Of a DNA stretch of 64,000 nt, positions 42,265 through 51,893 are shown piece by piece. Source of the stretch: Comamonas resistens (GTDB lineage: Bacteria; Pseudomonadota; Gammaproteobacteria; Burkholderiales; Burkholderiaceae_C); assembly GCF_030064165.1 (NCBI RefSeq), contig NZ_CP125947.1, positions 1,984,001-2,048,000 on the forward strand. Reading direction: 5' to 3'. The notes under the pieces are model-generated. The model was not told the origin of the DNA. It searched no databases and saw only the letters and a list, made by a program, of their open reading frames with translations. The translations under genes and the position numbers were made by a program. Position 1 is the first letter of the stretch. Each line of letters starts with the position of its first letter.

Positions 42265-44057
42265 GTGTCGCAGTACCTGGTCCCGCCGCACCATCGCCGA
42301 ACCTGTTGCGATCCGGGCTGCGCGGGCTGGTACTGGGCTGGGTCTGGCTGACAGCACTGTGGGGAGCTTCACAGATATTGACGCAGCTGCCCGCCTGGGG
42401 CTGGCTGCTGGTGGTTGTGCTGCTGGCCGTCATGCCGGCCTGGGGGCTGTGGCTGGCCTTCATGCTGCGCAAAAAAGTGCTGCGTTTTCAGTTTTCCCCT
42501 CAGGGTCTGATAGGCCGCTGGCTGTCCGGGGGCTGGTGGCCTGCTTGCAAGGCATTGCTGCTGGCGCTGCTGCTGTGCAGCATGACGCTTTGGCAGGCCT
42601 GGTTTCTGGCCGCGTGGGAATGGGCGCTATTGGCGTTGGCCGTGCCTGTGTATCTGCTGCTGGCCTGGTACTTGCAAAGCCGGCTGACGCGGGAATTTTC
42701 AACGCCTGCCTTTGCCTGGGCATGGAGTCAGCGAGCCGCCAGGGCATTGCTGGTCATGGTGCTGGGCGGCCTGTGGCTGTATGGCATGGCCCGCAGCCAG
42801 GATTTCGGGCGTGAGCTGACAGAGGCCATGGAGCCCGCGGCGCTGGACGCAGTCATTGCCCGCATCCGTTCGGCACCTTCGGGCCTGGTGCGCTGGGGGC
42901 TGGACAGTCTGCTGGCGCTGCAGCTTGCCGGTGCGGCAGCGGCCGATCTGCCGCAGATGCCCGCGCTCAGGCTGTTGCTGCTGGCCTTGTTCGGCCCCGT
43001 GAGCGTGCTGCTGTGCCTTGGTGCTTCGATGCAGGGCGGAACAGGTGACAAAACCATCTGGCGGCAGGCGGCACCGCCGGGCGCTGGCCGCAATGCCTCG
43101 CCATGGCTGGCGCTAGTGGGCGTATTGGTACTCGGCATTCTGGTGCAGACCACGGCCAGCCTTGACGGATTGGCACGAAACCATGAAAGCCCGCTGGCAC
43201 TGCGGCGCCTGCCAGAGTGCGAGCGCATAGGCTTGCAGCTCTACCGGCTGGGCACGCTGGATGCAACGCGCCAGCAAGCCTTGCAGGCTTTGGGGCAGAT
43301 CCAGGCCCCACAGGCGCTGTGCCAAGGCATGGCCGGACTGGAGCAGCAACTGGATGCTGCCGTGGAGCGCTACCTCGACTGGTATTTCAGCCTGGGTGCG
43401 GAGTGGGGGCGCATTTTCAGTCTGCTGACCGGCGATGTCAGCCAGTTCTTGCAGAACAAGCTGACCGAAACCCTGAGTGCCAGCCCTGGCCTGGAACACT
43501 GGATGCAGATGCTGCAAAAGCAGGCTGAAACCAGTGGCGTGGCCTTGAATCAGGCAGAGCAACGCATAGAAGATACTCTGGCGCGTCACCATCTGGCACT
43601 CAACGCCAGCCAGTGCATTGTTCGCGCCCAGGTGCCGCAACTGCCAGCATTGGATTTGCTGGGTGATGCCCGTCAGCGACTGACGGCCAGCGCCGTCGCC
43701 ACTGTGGGCGCAGGCGCTGGTGCCGGGGCCTTTGCTGCCGTGGTCGCCGGCAAAGCCATGACCAAGACATCCATGAAGGCAGCCAGCAAGGTGCTGGCCA
43801 AAGCGGCGGCCAAGCAGGGCCTGGGCAAGGCGGGCGCCGCAGCGGCAGGGGCGGCCCTGGGGTCGGTAGTTCCCGGCATAGGTACAGCGGCAGGGGCGAT
43901 TGCCGGGGCTGTGGCCGGAGCCGTCATTGGTGTGGGCGTGGATTGGGCAGCGCTTTATGCCGAGGAATTGCTGACGCGCGATGCCATGCGTGCCGATCTT
44001 CGTGCTGCGCTGGGTGAGCAACTGCAAAGCCTGGGCCAGGCCATGGGCTGCAAGTAG
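42261..44057 (+). CDS. Large polytopic membrane protein of unknown function
   Basis: This 598-residue protein has hydrophobic segments in the first half (about 22-66, 95-140, 165-185, 225-255 and 285-302). A soluble middle part contains repeated QALxxLGQ-type helices and possible coiled coil. The C-terminal section (about 485-560) is exceptionally Gly/Ala-rich, with GxxxG spacing like a glycine zipper. I do not recognise the family. Translational coupling with the HTH-repeat gene suggests a joint function. Confidence 0.72.
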   Translation: MSVAVPGPAAPSPNLLRSGLRGLVLGWVWLTALWGASQILTQLPAWGWLLVVVLLAVMPAWGLWLAFMLRKKVLRFQFSPQGLIGRWLSGGWWPACKALLLALLLCSMTLWQAWFLAAWEWALLALAVPVYLLLAWYLQSRLTREFSTPAFAWAWSQRAARALLVMVLGGLWLYGMARSQDFGRELTEAMEPAALDAVIARIRSAPSGLVRWGLDSLLALQLAGAAAADLPQMPALRLLLLALFGPVSVLLCLGASMQGGTGDKTIWRQAAPPGAGRNASPWLALVGVLVLGILVQTTASLDGLARNHESPLALRRLPECERIGLQLYRLGTLDATRQQALQALGQIQAPQALCQGMAGLEQQLDAAVERYLDWYFSLGAEWGRIFSLLTGDVSQFLQNKLTETLSASPGLEHWMQMLQKQAETSGVALNQAEQRIEDTLARHHLALNASQCIVRAQVPQLPALDLLGDARQRLTASAVATVGAGAGAGAFAAVVAGKAMTKTSMKAASKVLAKAAAKQGLGKAGAAAAGAALGSVVPGIGTAAGAIAGAVAGAVIGVGVDWAALYAEELLTRDAMRADLRAALGEQLQSLGQAMGCK

Positions 44058-44155
44058 AGGGTGGAGCACCTGCAAAACCTGCGATGGAGGTGCTGTCTAA
44101 AGCTGCATTCCATCAAACGCAGGCGTACAGTGAAGTCTCACTGCAGGAGTTGTAT

Positions 44156-44521
44156 ATGCTGATTTACTCCCTCATGAAACCCGAAGGCATCTTGCTGCTG
44201 GAGCCTCACGGCCCCCTGACCGAGCAGGATTTTGACGGCGTCAGCCAGGATGTGGACGAATTCCTGCAAGAGCATCCCAAGCTGCATGGTGTGATGGTTC
44301 AGGCCAAGGATTTCCCGGGCTGGGAAAACTGGGCCGGCTTCAGTGCCCATATGGGCTTTGTGCGCGACCATCGCAAGCAGGTGGAGCAGATTGCACTGGT
44401 CACCGACAGCCATCTGGCAGGCATGGCCGAATTTGTCGGCAAGCACTTCACACATGCCGACGTTCGGCATTTCCCGTTTGCCGAAGACGCAAAAGCCATG
44501 CAGTGGCTGCACTCGGCCTGA
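44156..44521 (+). CDS. SpoIIAA-like (STAS superfamily) protein
   Basis: This 121-residue protein starts MLIYSLMKPEGILLLEPHGPLTE and has the alternating beta/alpha pattern of SpoIIAA-like/DUF3478 proteins (for example LHGVMVQAKDFPGWENW and RKQVEQIALVTDSHL). These are small lipid-binding or regulatory domains. AGGAG lies six bases before the ATG at 44156, which decides the start over 44084. It is convergent with fusA. Confidence 0.82.
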   Translation: MLIYSLMKPEGILLLEPHGPLTEQDFDGVSQDVDEFLQEHPKLHGVMVQAKDFPGWENWAGFSAHMGFVRDHRKQVEQIALVTDSHLAGMAEFVGKHFTHADVRHFPFAEDAKAMQWLHSA

Positions 44522-44543
44522 GTTTTTCGGCTTGAAAGACTGC

Positions 44544-44574
44544 GCCTCTCTCCAGGCAATGGCGGGAGAGAGGC
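44544..44574. other. Hairpin between convergent genes
   Basis: A perfect 10-bp stem, GCCTCTCTCC/GGAGAGAGGC, with an 11-base loop between the STAS gene and fusA. No T-run follows, so it is only a possible transcription barrier. Confidence 0.4.
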
Positions 44575-44584
44575 AAGTTGGTAT

Positions 44585-46702
44585 CTAACCCTGTTTCCTG
44601 TGGCTGGCTATCGAGCTTGCATGGGTCGCCGCCTGTACGGGCGCCTGTGCATAGCGCTTGAACTCCATGGTGTAGGTGGCGCGGCCCTGGGTCATGGAGC
44701 GCAGATGGGTGGCGTAGCCGAACATTTCCGATAGCGGCACCTCGGCCTTGATGGTCTTGCCGCCGCCCGCAATATCGTCCATGCCCTGCACGGAGCCACG
44801 GCGCGAGGATAGGTTGCCCATCACGGTGCCCGCATATTCCTCGGGCGTTTCTACCTCGACGGCCATGATGGGCTCCAGGATCACCGGGTCAGCCTTTTTG
44901 CAGGCTTCCTTGAAGCCGAGGATGGCGGCCATGCGGAAGGCCTGCTCCGAAGAGTCCACCTCGTGATAGGAACCAAAGGTCAGCCGCACGCGCACATCGA
45001 CCACGGGGTAGCCGGACAGCACGCCGGAGTTCATGGCCTCGCGCAGGCCTTTTTCCACGGCGGGAATGAATTCGCGCGGAATCACGCCCCCCTTGATCTC
45101 ATCGACGAATTCAAAGCCCCTGCCCGACTCCAGTGGCTCGACGGTCAGCACCACATGGCCGTACTGGCCCTTGCCGCCGGATTGACGCACGAACTTGCCG
45201 TCCACATCGCTGACTGCCCTGCGGATGGTTTCGCGGTACGCCACCTGGGGCTTGCCGACATTGGCGGCCACATTGAATTCGCGCTTCATGCGGTCGACGA
45301 TGATTTCCAGGTGCAGCTCGCCCATGCCGGCAATGATGGTCTGGCCCGACTCTTCGTCGGTGCTGACTCTGAAGGAGGGATCTTCGGCCGCGAGGCGCGC
45401 CAGCGCCAGGCCCATTTTTTCCTGATCGGCCTTGCTCTTGGGTTCTACAGCCTGAGCAATCACGGGTTCGGGGAAGGAGATTTTCTCCAGAACAATGGGA
45501 GCCTGCGGATCGCATAGCGTCTCGCCCGTGCTCACGTCCTTGAGGCCCACGCAGGCCGCGATGTCGCCAGCGCGGATTTCGTCGATCTCCTGGCGTGCAT
45601 TGGCATGCATCTGCACGATGCGGCCTATGCGCTCCTTTTTGCCACGAGTCGGGTTGTAGACCAGGTCGCCTTTGGCCAATACGCCCGAGTACACACGTAC
45701 AAAAGTCAGCTGGCCCACAAAGGGGTCGGTCATGAGCTTGAAGGCCAGGGCGGCGAACTTTTCGTCGTCACTGGCATGGCGTATCAGTGTGCGGCTGTCG
45801 TCCTCGCTATGCCCTTCGATAGCAGGAACATCGAGCGGCGAAGGCATGAGCTCGACAATGGCATCGAGCAGGCGCTGCACGCCCCGATTCTTGAAGGCCG
45901 AACCACAAAGCATGGGCTGAATTTCGGTGGCAATCGTGCGCAGGCGCAGACCGGTGACGATGTCCTCGGCGCTGAGGTCACCGGTGTTCAGGTATTTTTC
46001 GGTCAGCGCTTCCGTGGCCTCGGCTGCGGCCTCCACCATCTGCTGGCGCCATTCTTCAGCACTGGCCTTCAGGGTATCGGGGATTTCCCGGTACTCGAAT
46101 TTCACGCCCTGCGACTCGTCGTCCCAGAAGATGGCTTTCATCTTGATGAGGTCGACCACGCCGTGAAAGTCGGCCTCGTTGCCTATGGGGATGACGATGG
46201 GCACGGGATGGGCCTTGAGGCGTTCCACCATCATCTGGCGTACACGAAAGAAGTCGGCGCCCACACGGTCCATCTTGTTGACGAAGGCCAGGCGCGGCAC
46301 CTTGTATTTGTTGGCCTGGCGCCAGACGGTTTCGGACTGGGACTGCACACCGCCCACGGAGTCATAGACCATGACCGCGCCGTCGAGCACGCGCATGGAG
46401 CGTTCGACCTCGATGGTGAAGTCCACGTGGCCGGGGGTGTCGATGATGTTGATGCGGTGAGCCGGGAAGTTGTGTTCCATGCCCGACCAGAAGGCCGTGG
46501 TGGCCGCCGAGGTGATTGTGATGCCGCGTTCCTGCTCCTGCTCCATCCAGTCCATGGTGGCCGCGCCGTCATGGACCTCGCCCAGCTTGTGGTTGACCCC
46601 GGTATAGAACAGGATGCGCTCGGTGGTGGTGGTCTTGCCGGCATCGATATGCGCGGAAATGCCGATATTGCGATAGCGCTCTATTGGGGTGTGGCGAGCC
46701 AT
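44585..46702 (-). CDS. fusA: Elongation factor G (stand-alone copy)
   Basis: This 705-residue translational GTPase has the P-loop AHIDAGKTT (17-25), the switch [14 protein letters not shown], and domains II-V of normal length. It translocates tRNA and mRNA on the ribosome. GGGAGGT precedes the ATG. It is not next to rpsL, rpsG or tuf, so it is probably a second EF-G gene beside the one expected in the str operon (inference). Its basic C-terminal tail ([14 protein letters not shown]) extends past the usual end. Confidence 0.92.
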   Translation of the reverse strand: MARHTPIERYRNIGISAHIDAGKTTTTERILFYTGVNHKLGEVHDGAATMDWMEQEQERGITITSAATTAFWSGMEHNFPAHRINIIDTPGHVDFTIEVERSMRVLDGAVMVYDSVGGVQSQSETVWRQANKYKVPRLAFVNKMDRVGADFFRVRQMMVERLKAHPVPIVIPIGNEADFHGVVDLIKMKAIFWDDESQGVKFEYREIPDTLKASAEEWRQQMVEAAAEATEALTEKYLNTGDLSAEDIVTGLRLRTIATEIQPMLCGSAFKNRGVQRLLDAIVELMPSPLDVPAIEGHSEDDSRTLIRHASDDEKFAALAFKLMTDPFVGQLTFVRVYSGVLAKGDLVYNPTRGKKERIGRIVQMHANARQEIDEIRAGDIAACVGLKDVSTGETLCDPQAPIVLEKISFPEPVIAQAVEPKSKADQEKMGLALARLAAEDPSFRVSTDEESGQTIIAGMGELHLEIIVDRMKREFNVAANVGKPQVAYRETIRRAVSDVDGKFVRQSGGKGQYGHVVLTVEPLESGRGFEFVDEIKGGVIPREFIPAVEKGLREAMNSGVLSGYPVVDVRVRLTFGSYHEVDSSEQAFRMAAILGFKEACKKADPVILEPIMAVEVETPEEYAGTVMGNLSSRRGSVQGMDDIAGGGKTIKAEVPLSEMFGYATHLRSMTQGRATYTMEFKRYAQAPVQAATHASSIASHRKQG

Positions 46703-46944
46703 GATGACCTCCCTGAAACACAGTTCTGCAACCGAAGAGCCCGCACCGCGGCGACGGTAGGGGCCAGCTGGGGAAATGCCGGAGGAAATACTAGATAGAT
46801 GGGTACAAGCTCACTGCCAGCGTGGGTATGGCTGGCGGCATACAAACAGAGGCAACGCGCATACAGGGAAACGGGCCTTTGCTACTCTCTGGTGCCTGCC
46901 TTTATCTCCTGTCGAGACGCCATATTCGCAAAGGACTCGTGAAC

Positions 46945-47034
46945 ATGACTGAGCAAAACATTCAGGTCATCGCCCACAAAATGGTTTACATCCTGGTCGT
47001 GGAGCAAAGCCTGCGTGCGCAGGGGAGGGAATGA
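46945..47034 (+). CDS. Very small ORF overlapping the next (29 aa)
   Basis: ATG 46945 to TGA 47034 encodes MTEQNIQVIAHKMVYILVVE plus nine more residues. AAGGA is nine bases upstream. The TGA overlaps the next ATG (ATGA), suggesting a leader or coupled peptide. No family is recognised and coding is not proven. Confidence 0.35.
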   Translation: MTEQNIQVIAHKMVYILVVEQSLRAQGRE

Positions 47035-47195
47035 GCGAGACGGCGTTTGCAGCCGATCTGCAAAGGCATGGCATAGACGACAGTGATCGTCAACTGGCCC
47101 TGGAATGGGCCGTCGGCAAGGGGTGGCTGCAGACAACCGAGGAGGGGGAGGTGCGCCTGACCGAAACCGGCTTCGATATGAATTTCACGCAGTAG
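47031..47195 (+). CDS. Small protein with winged-helix-like pattern (54 aa)
   Basis: ATG 47031 is preceded by a strong GGGGAGGG. The 54-residue product (containing LALEWAVGKGWLQTTEEG and VRLTETGFD) has the helix-then-beta-hairpin look of a small winged helix. It overlaps the preceding 29-residue ORF by four bases. Function unknown. Confidence 0.5.
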   Translation: MSETAFAADLQRHGIDDSDRQLALEWAVGKGWLQTTEEGEVRLTETGFDMNFTQ

Positions 47196-47226
47196 CGGGC
47201 CGGGCCTGTGGCGGCAGACTCTGCAG

Positions 47227-47619
47227 CTATTCCAGGTAAACGCCTTTTTCTTTTTTGCGTGCCCGCATGCCGGTGCGCAGGAACAATTCGCTGCCGCCTT
47301 GAACGGCCAGGGGCTGGCTGGGCTTGCCGTCCGCCAAAGCCAGATGGGCGTCGGCACGTACGTTCCAGTTTTCCAGCAAGTCCTGTACGGCAAGACGCTC
47401 GGCAGCGGCCAGTTCTGGGTGCTGCTGCAGGAATTCCTGCAGATACTGGCGCGCATCCTGATGTAGCTGCTCGCGCGTGGTCGCCAGCGAGATATAGCTG
47501 ATGTCGTCATCGCGCCCGCTGGTGTGCGTGCCCAGCAGATAGCAGCCTATGTAGTCGCCCCGGGTCTGCCCCACGGCAGGATCCTGGCTGAGTTTCTTGA
47601 GCAGACTAAAGGGCCACAT
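47227..47619 (-). CDS. Conserved hypothetical protein
   Basis: This 130-residue cytosolic protein starts MWPFSLLKKLSQDPAVGQ, with no membrane segment; the middle is helical and acidic (EFLQQHPELAAAERLAVQDLL). AGGAATT is near the ATG at 47619, and the longer frame to 47670 lacks a better site. I do not recognise a family. It is convergent with the small ORF pair. Confidence 0.65.
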   Translation of the reverse strand: MWPFSLLKKLSQDPAVGQTRGDYIGCYLLGTHTSGRDDDISYISLATTREQLHQDARQYLQEFLQQHPELAAAERLAVQDLLENWNVRADAHLALADGKPSQPLAVQGGSELFLRTGMRARKKEKGVYLE

Positions 47620-47745
47620 GCGTTGAATTCCTAACACCGGGCCAGGGCCCAAACAGGTATTGTCGCCCATGGCTGGGCACCGCCAGCATGTGGATGTTGC
47701 GCACCGAAACGAACAAAAGAGGCAAGAAGAGGCGAAAGGGGAGAT

Positions 47746-50307
47746 ATGGGGGAAAGCAACTCAGTGGCAAAACCGTCGACCAGTCCGTGGTTCAAGCGAG
47801 GACTTCATCTGGCGGCAGCGGTGACCGGAATGGCTTTGCTGGCCGGGGCGACCTTGGCCGTCTATGGTGTGCGGGCTCAGCCGCGCATGGATGGCAAGCT
47901 GGTGCTGCCGGGATTGATGGGCAATGTTCAGGTGCGGCGCGATGCGGCCGATGTCACGCATATTCAGGCCGCCTCGCCCCAGGACGCCTGGCGGTCGCTG
48001 GGCTTTGTGCATGCCCAGGAGCGCGGCTGGCAGCTTGAATTCAACCGCCGCCTGATGCAGGGGAGGCTATCCGAGATTCTGGGGCCGTCCACGCTGGAGC
48101 TGGACAAGCTCATGCGTGCGCTGGACATCCACGGCGCAGCCCATCGCCAATACCAGGCCATGCCGGCGGCCGTGCAGCAGGCGCTGCAGGCTTATAGCCA
48201 GGGTATCGCGGCTTTCTATGCAAGGCCCTCACAGGCCCGGGCGCCCGAGTTCGTGCTGCTGGGCACGCAAGCCGGTCTGGCCCATGGCTCGGCCTGGGAG
48301 CCCGAGGACACAGTGGGCTGGGCGCTGATGATGGCGCTGGACCTGGGCGGCAACTGGGGTAACGAGTTTGCTCGCCTCAACCTGCTGCAGGTGCTGAATA
48401 CCGAGCAGCTCTGGCAGCTGATGCCGGCCTACCCGGGCGAGCAGCCAGCCAGCTCCGTCGATCTGGCCGGCTTGTACAGGCAACTGGGCGTCTATCGCGA
48501 TGAAAAAGAGCAGTCCCCAGGCCAGCGGCCCGCAGCGCAGATGCAGTCGGCCCTGCAGCAATGGGCCGCCGCCGCTGTGCGGGACATGGGAACGAATGAC
48601 GGTCTGGGCAGCAACAACTGGGTGGTGTCAGGCAGCAGGACCAGGAGCGGCAAGCCCTTGCTGGCCAATGATCCGCATCTGGGTCTGAGCGCACCGGCCA
48701 TCTGGTACTTTGCCCACCTGCAGTCGCCCGAGGGCAGGGCCTCTGACGGCAGCAGCCTGCCCGCGCTCAACGTAACAGGGGCAACCTTGCCCGGTATGCC
48801 GTTTGTGGTACTGGGGCGCACGGCCGAGGTGGCCTGGGGCTTTACCAATACCAATCCCGATGTGCAGGACTTGTATCTGGAGCAGATCAACCCCGCGGAC
48901 AGCAGCCAGTACCGTACGCCCACGGGCTGGGAAAAATTTGGTACCCGGGAGGAAGTCTTCAAGGTCAAGGGCCAGGCCGATGTGAAAGTCACGCTGCGTA
49001 GCACGCGCCACGGGCCGGTGCTCAGCGACGCCCAGGCCCAGTACGGCAAGGTGCTGGACACCGCACGCTATGCGCTGGCCCTGCGCTGGGCGGCGCTGGA
49101 CACCGATAACCGTACGGTGGAAGCCGGCCTCAGGGCCAATGGTGCGCATACCGTGCAGCAGTTGCTGGAGGCCTTCTCCATCTACCACTCGCCCATGCAG
49201 AGCATTGTGGCGGCCGATGTGCAGGGGCATATCGGCTTCAAGGCGGCGGGCAAGGTGCCGCTGCGTGCGGCTGACAACGATCTGCGGGGCGTGGCCCCCG
49301 CGCCGGGCTGGGATGCACGCTATGACTGGCAGGGCTGGCTGGACTATGAGCAGACACCGCAGGACGACGGTAGTGCACGCGGCTTCGTCGTCACCGCCAA
49401 CCAGCGCGTGACGGCGCCTGGCTACGCGCATTTCCTGACCCAGGACTGGAGCCTGCCTTACCGCCACCAGCGCATAGAGCAACTGCTGTCGGCCAGTGAC
49501 CGGCATGACGCGGCCAGCATGGCAGCCATTCAGAATGATGTGCAGTCGCTTGCCACGCAGGCCTTGCTGCCAGCGCTGCGCAAGGCACAGTCCGGCCATG
49601 TCCATGTGCTGGCCGCGCAGGTGCTGCAACTGATGGCCCGCTTTGACGGACACATGGACAAGAGCCGGCCCGAGCCGCTGATTTTTTCCGTTTGGGTCGA
49701 TGAGCTGACGCGCGGCATTGTCATTCCCCGCATTGGCGAGCAGCGCTTTGCCATGGCCTACGGCAAGCGCGACTTTCGCGCCGGGCTGGAAGGCATTCTG
49801 GCGCGCAACGATGTCTGGTGGTGCGCGCCCAAAAGCTGTGCGCAGCAGGTGGGCGATGCGCTGACGCGCACGCTTGACAAGCTGCAGGCAGCCTATGGCC
49901 CGGACCCGCAGCGCTGGCGCTGGGGCGATGCCCATCCGGCCCTCAGTGCCCACAGGCCGTTTGCTGGCGTGGCGGCGCTGGCTCCCGTTTTCAATGTCAG
50001 CGTGGCGTCCAGCGGTGACAGCTATACGGTCAACGTCGGCCAGTACAACCCCAACCCCTTGCCCGCCGATGCGCGCGGGCCGTTGGCCGGGCGCTTTGTG
50101 AACCGCCATGCACCGTCGCTGCGCGCCATCTATGACCTGGGCGACCTGGAGTCGTCGCGCTTCATCTATCAGACGGGGCAAAGCGGGCTGGCCTTGTCGG
50201 GCCGCTATGCCGATATGCGCGATGAGTGGGCCAGCGGTCGCTACAGGCCGCTGCAGATGCAGCCGGACCGCTGGGTGCATGTGCTGCAGCTGCAGCCTGG
50301 GCGCTAG
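47746..50307 (+). CDS. Penicillin acylase family Ntn hydrolase
   Basis: This 853-residue precursor has an N-terminal signal anchor (about 20-44). The autocatalytic site is GLGSNNWVVSG, where the Ser after Gly becomes the N-terminal nucleophile of the beta chain. NDPHLGLSAP and VAWGFTNTNPDVQDLY are further family motifs. Members cleave amides such as penicillins, acyl-homoserine lactones or capped peptides; substrate is not predictable here. The gene stands alone, and the next gene is convergent. Confidence 0.92.
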   Translation: MGESNSVAKPSTSPWFKRGLHLAAAVTGMALLAGATLAVYGVRAQPRMDGKLVLPGLMGNVQVRRDAADVTHIQAASPQDAWRSLGFVHAQERGWQLEFNRRLMQGRLSEILGPSTLELDKLMRALDIHGAAHRQYQAMPAAVQQALQAYSQGIAAFYARPSQARAPEFVLLGTQAGLAHGSAWEPEDTVGWALMMALDLGGNWGNEFARLNLLQVLNTEQLWQLMPAYPGEQPASSVDLAGLYRQLGVYRDEKEQSPGQRPAAQMQSALQQWAAAAVRDMGTNDGLGSNNWVVSGSRTRSGKPLLANDPHLGLSAPAIWYFAHLQSPEGRASDGSSLPALNVTGATLPGMPFVVLGRTAEVAWGFTNTNPDVQDLYLEQINPADSSQYRTPTGWEKFGTREEVFKVKGQADVKVTLRSTRHGPVLSDAQAQYGKVLDTARYALALRWAALDTDNRTVEAGLRANGAHTVQQLLEAFSIYHSPMQSIVAADVQGHIGFKAAGKVPLRAADNDLRGVAPAPGWDARYDWQGWLDYEQTPQDDGSARGFVVTANQRVTAPGYAHFLTQDWSLPYRHQRIEQLLSASDRHDAASMAAIQNDVQSLATQALLPALRKAQSGHVHVLAAQVLQLMARFDGHMDKSRPEPLIFSVWVDELTRGIVIPRIGEQRFAMAYGKRDFRAGLEGILARNDVWWCAPKSCAQQVGDALTRTLDKLQAAYGPDPQRWRWGDAHPALSAHRPFAGVAALAPVFNVSVASSGDSYTVNVGQYNPNPLPADARGPLAGRFVNRHAPSLRAIYDLGDLESSRFIYQTGQSGLALSGRYADMRDEWASGRYRPLQMQPDRWVHVLQLQPGR

Positions 50308-50319
50308 ATGAGGTAAGGG

Positions 50320-50775
50320 CTACAGTGTATCGGGCACCCAGCGGCCGGTGCCGTCTTTTCGCTCGATGGAGGCAATCAGCCATGCTTTGCCATGGCGCTC
50401 AAGCCGGAAGCGAAACGAGGGAGAGTGGCCCGCCTTGCGGGTGGTGACGCTACACAAACGATGGCCTTGCTCTTCGCAGGATTCGACCACCGGGCTGGCC
50501 TGGAAGGTGCCACCATAGAAAAAGTACCCGGTGCTGGCACGTTGAAACTGGCGATTCTTGGCGCTGCAGTATTTTTTCTGAATCAGGCTCAGGGTCTCAC
50601 GCGCTGCTCCGCGCTGAAGCTTCTCGATCTGGCCGGGATGGGCTTTGGCCCAGGCCTCGCAGTCGCGCGCCCATTTTTGATAGGCGCGGATATATTCCAG
50701 AACCGTGTCTTCGGGGCCGCGCTGCTCGTCTGCAAGGCTGGAGGCCAGATAGCGGGATATCTCGAACTCAGTCAT
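50320..50775 (-). CDS. Hypothetical protein, possible NTF2-like fold
   Basis: This 151-residue cytosolic protein has an N-terminal helical half (EYIRAYQKWARDCEAWAKAH) and a C-terminal beta-rich half ending RFRLERHGKAWLIASIERK. The last part resembles the final strands of NTF2-like domains. Two Cys pairs could be incidental. The family call is low confidence. It lies 20 bases after the stop of the minus-strand hydrolase upstream, so the two are probably one unit. Confidence 0.6.
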   Translation of the reverse strand: MTEFEISRYLASSLADEQRGPEDTVLEYIRAYQKWARDCEAWAKAHPGQIEKLQRGAARETLSLIQKKYCSAKNRQFQRASTGYFFYGGTFQASPVVESCEEQGHRLCSVTTRKAGHSPSFRFRLERHGKAWLIASIERKDGTGRWVPDTL

Positions 50776-50795
50776 GCCCGTGTCGCTTCAGTGCT

Positions 50796-51755
50796 TCAGC
50801 GCGCACAGAAGTCCTCGATCAGGCTGGCCACGGCTTCGGGCTGGTCGTGGTGCAGCATATGGCCTGCATCCTGCACCACGGCGGTTTCGCACTGCGGGAT
50901 ATGCTTGAGCCGGTCGTGGTACTGCTCCAGCGTGTAGCGGCCCTTGTACCACTGGCCCAGGCTGTCATCCGAGGCTTCGACGGACAGTGTCGGTGCAGTG
51001 ATGGCGGCCAGGCAGGCCAGGGCCTCGTCGGCGCGGTAGAGATAGGGGTTGGTCACCTTGTGAGAGGCGTCGCCCAGGATATGCCAGAGGCCCTGTTGAT
51101 CGGGTGCGGCCCAGTGATGGGCCAGCCACAGCGCCTTGTCGCGGGGCAGGCGTCGGTTGGTCTTTTGCAGCCGGGCGGCCACGGCCTCCACGCTGTCGTA
51201 GGGGGACAGGCCCATGCTGCCGCCGCGCTGCGCGCGCAGCTCGTCCATCCACTGTGCGAGCCGACTGGGTGCCTGGCTGGCCCGGGTTTCGGGCATGCCG
51301 AAGCCTTCGAGATTGACAAAACGGCGAATGCGCTCGGCTCGCGCGCCCGCATACGAGCAGGAAATATTGCCGCCCATGCTGTGGCCGACCAGATCTACGG
51401 GCGCGTCGGGCGAGAGCTGCTCCAGCAGCATGTCCAGGTCGGCCAGATAGTCGGTGAAGTAATAGCTGTCGCAAGCCACCTGCGGGCGGCTGAGGCCAAA
51501 GCCGCGCCAGTCATGGGCCACGATGCGGCGGCCCTGGGTGAAGGCGTCACTGAACGCGTCCACCACAAACTGCCAGGATGCAGCCACATCCATCCAGCCG
51601 TGGGCCAGTACCAGCAACGGCAGATCGCGGTTGGGTTGCTCGGGCTCCCAGCTGCGCAGGTGGTACTGCATATTGCGCACGGGCAACATCTGCGATTGCC
51701 AGAGGCGGCGGGGTTGGTAGCTCAAGTCGTGGGAGGGCGGGCTTGTGTCGTTCAT
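50796..51755 (-). CDS. Alpha/beta hydrolase
   Basis: This 319-residue protein has the oxyanion motif HGWMD, the nucleophile elbow GHSMGG, and a C-terminal His in DAGHMLHHDQP that completes the triad. It is cytosolic. GGAGA is four bases before the ATG at 51755; the far longer frame to 53072 runs through the divergent tas gene and is not real. Likely an esterase or hydrolase of unknown substrate. Confidence 0.9.
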   Translation of the reverse strand: MNDTSPPSHDLSYQPRRLWQSQMLPVRNMQYHLRSWEPEQPNRDLPLLVLAHGWMDVAASWQFVVDAFSDAFTQGRRIVAHDWRGFGLSRPQVACDSYYFTDYLADLDMLLEQLSPDAPVDLVGHSMGGNISCSYAGARAERIRRFVNLEGFGMPETRASQAPSRLAQWMDELRAQRGGSMGLSPYDSVEAVAARLQKTNRRLPRDKALWLAHHWAAPDQQGLWHILGDASHKVTNPYLYRADEALACLAAITAPTLSVEASDDSLGQWYKGRYTLEQYHDRLKHIPQCETAVVQDAGHMLHHDQPEAVASLIEDFCAR

Positions 51756-51893
51756 CTTGTCTCCATGGTCCTTCATTATTGCGGCTGCACTGGCTGGTGC
51801 GGTCGTGCACGAGACAGAGGGTGACAGCCGCGCCAGCTGAAAACACCGCGTGTGGCTCGTGGTCTTGCGGGGGCAGGACATAAACTCGGGCGC

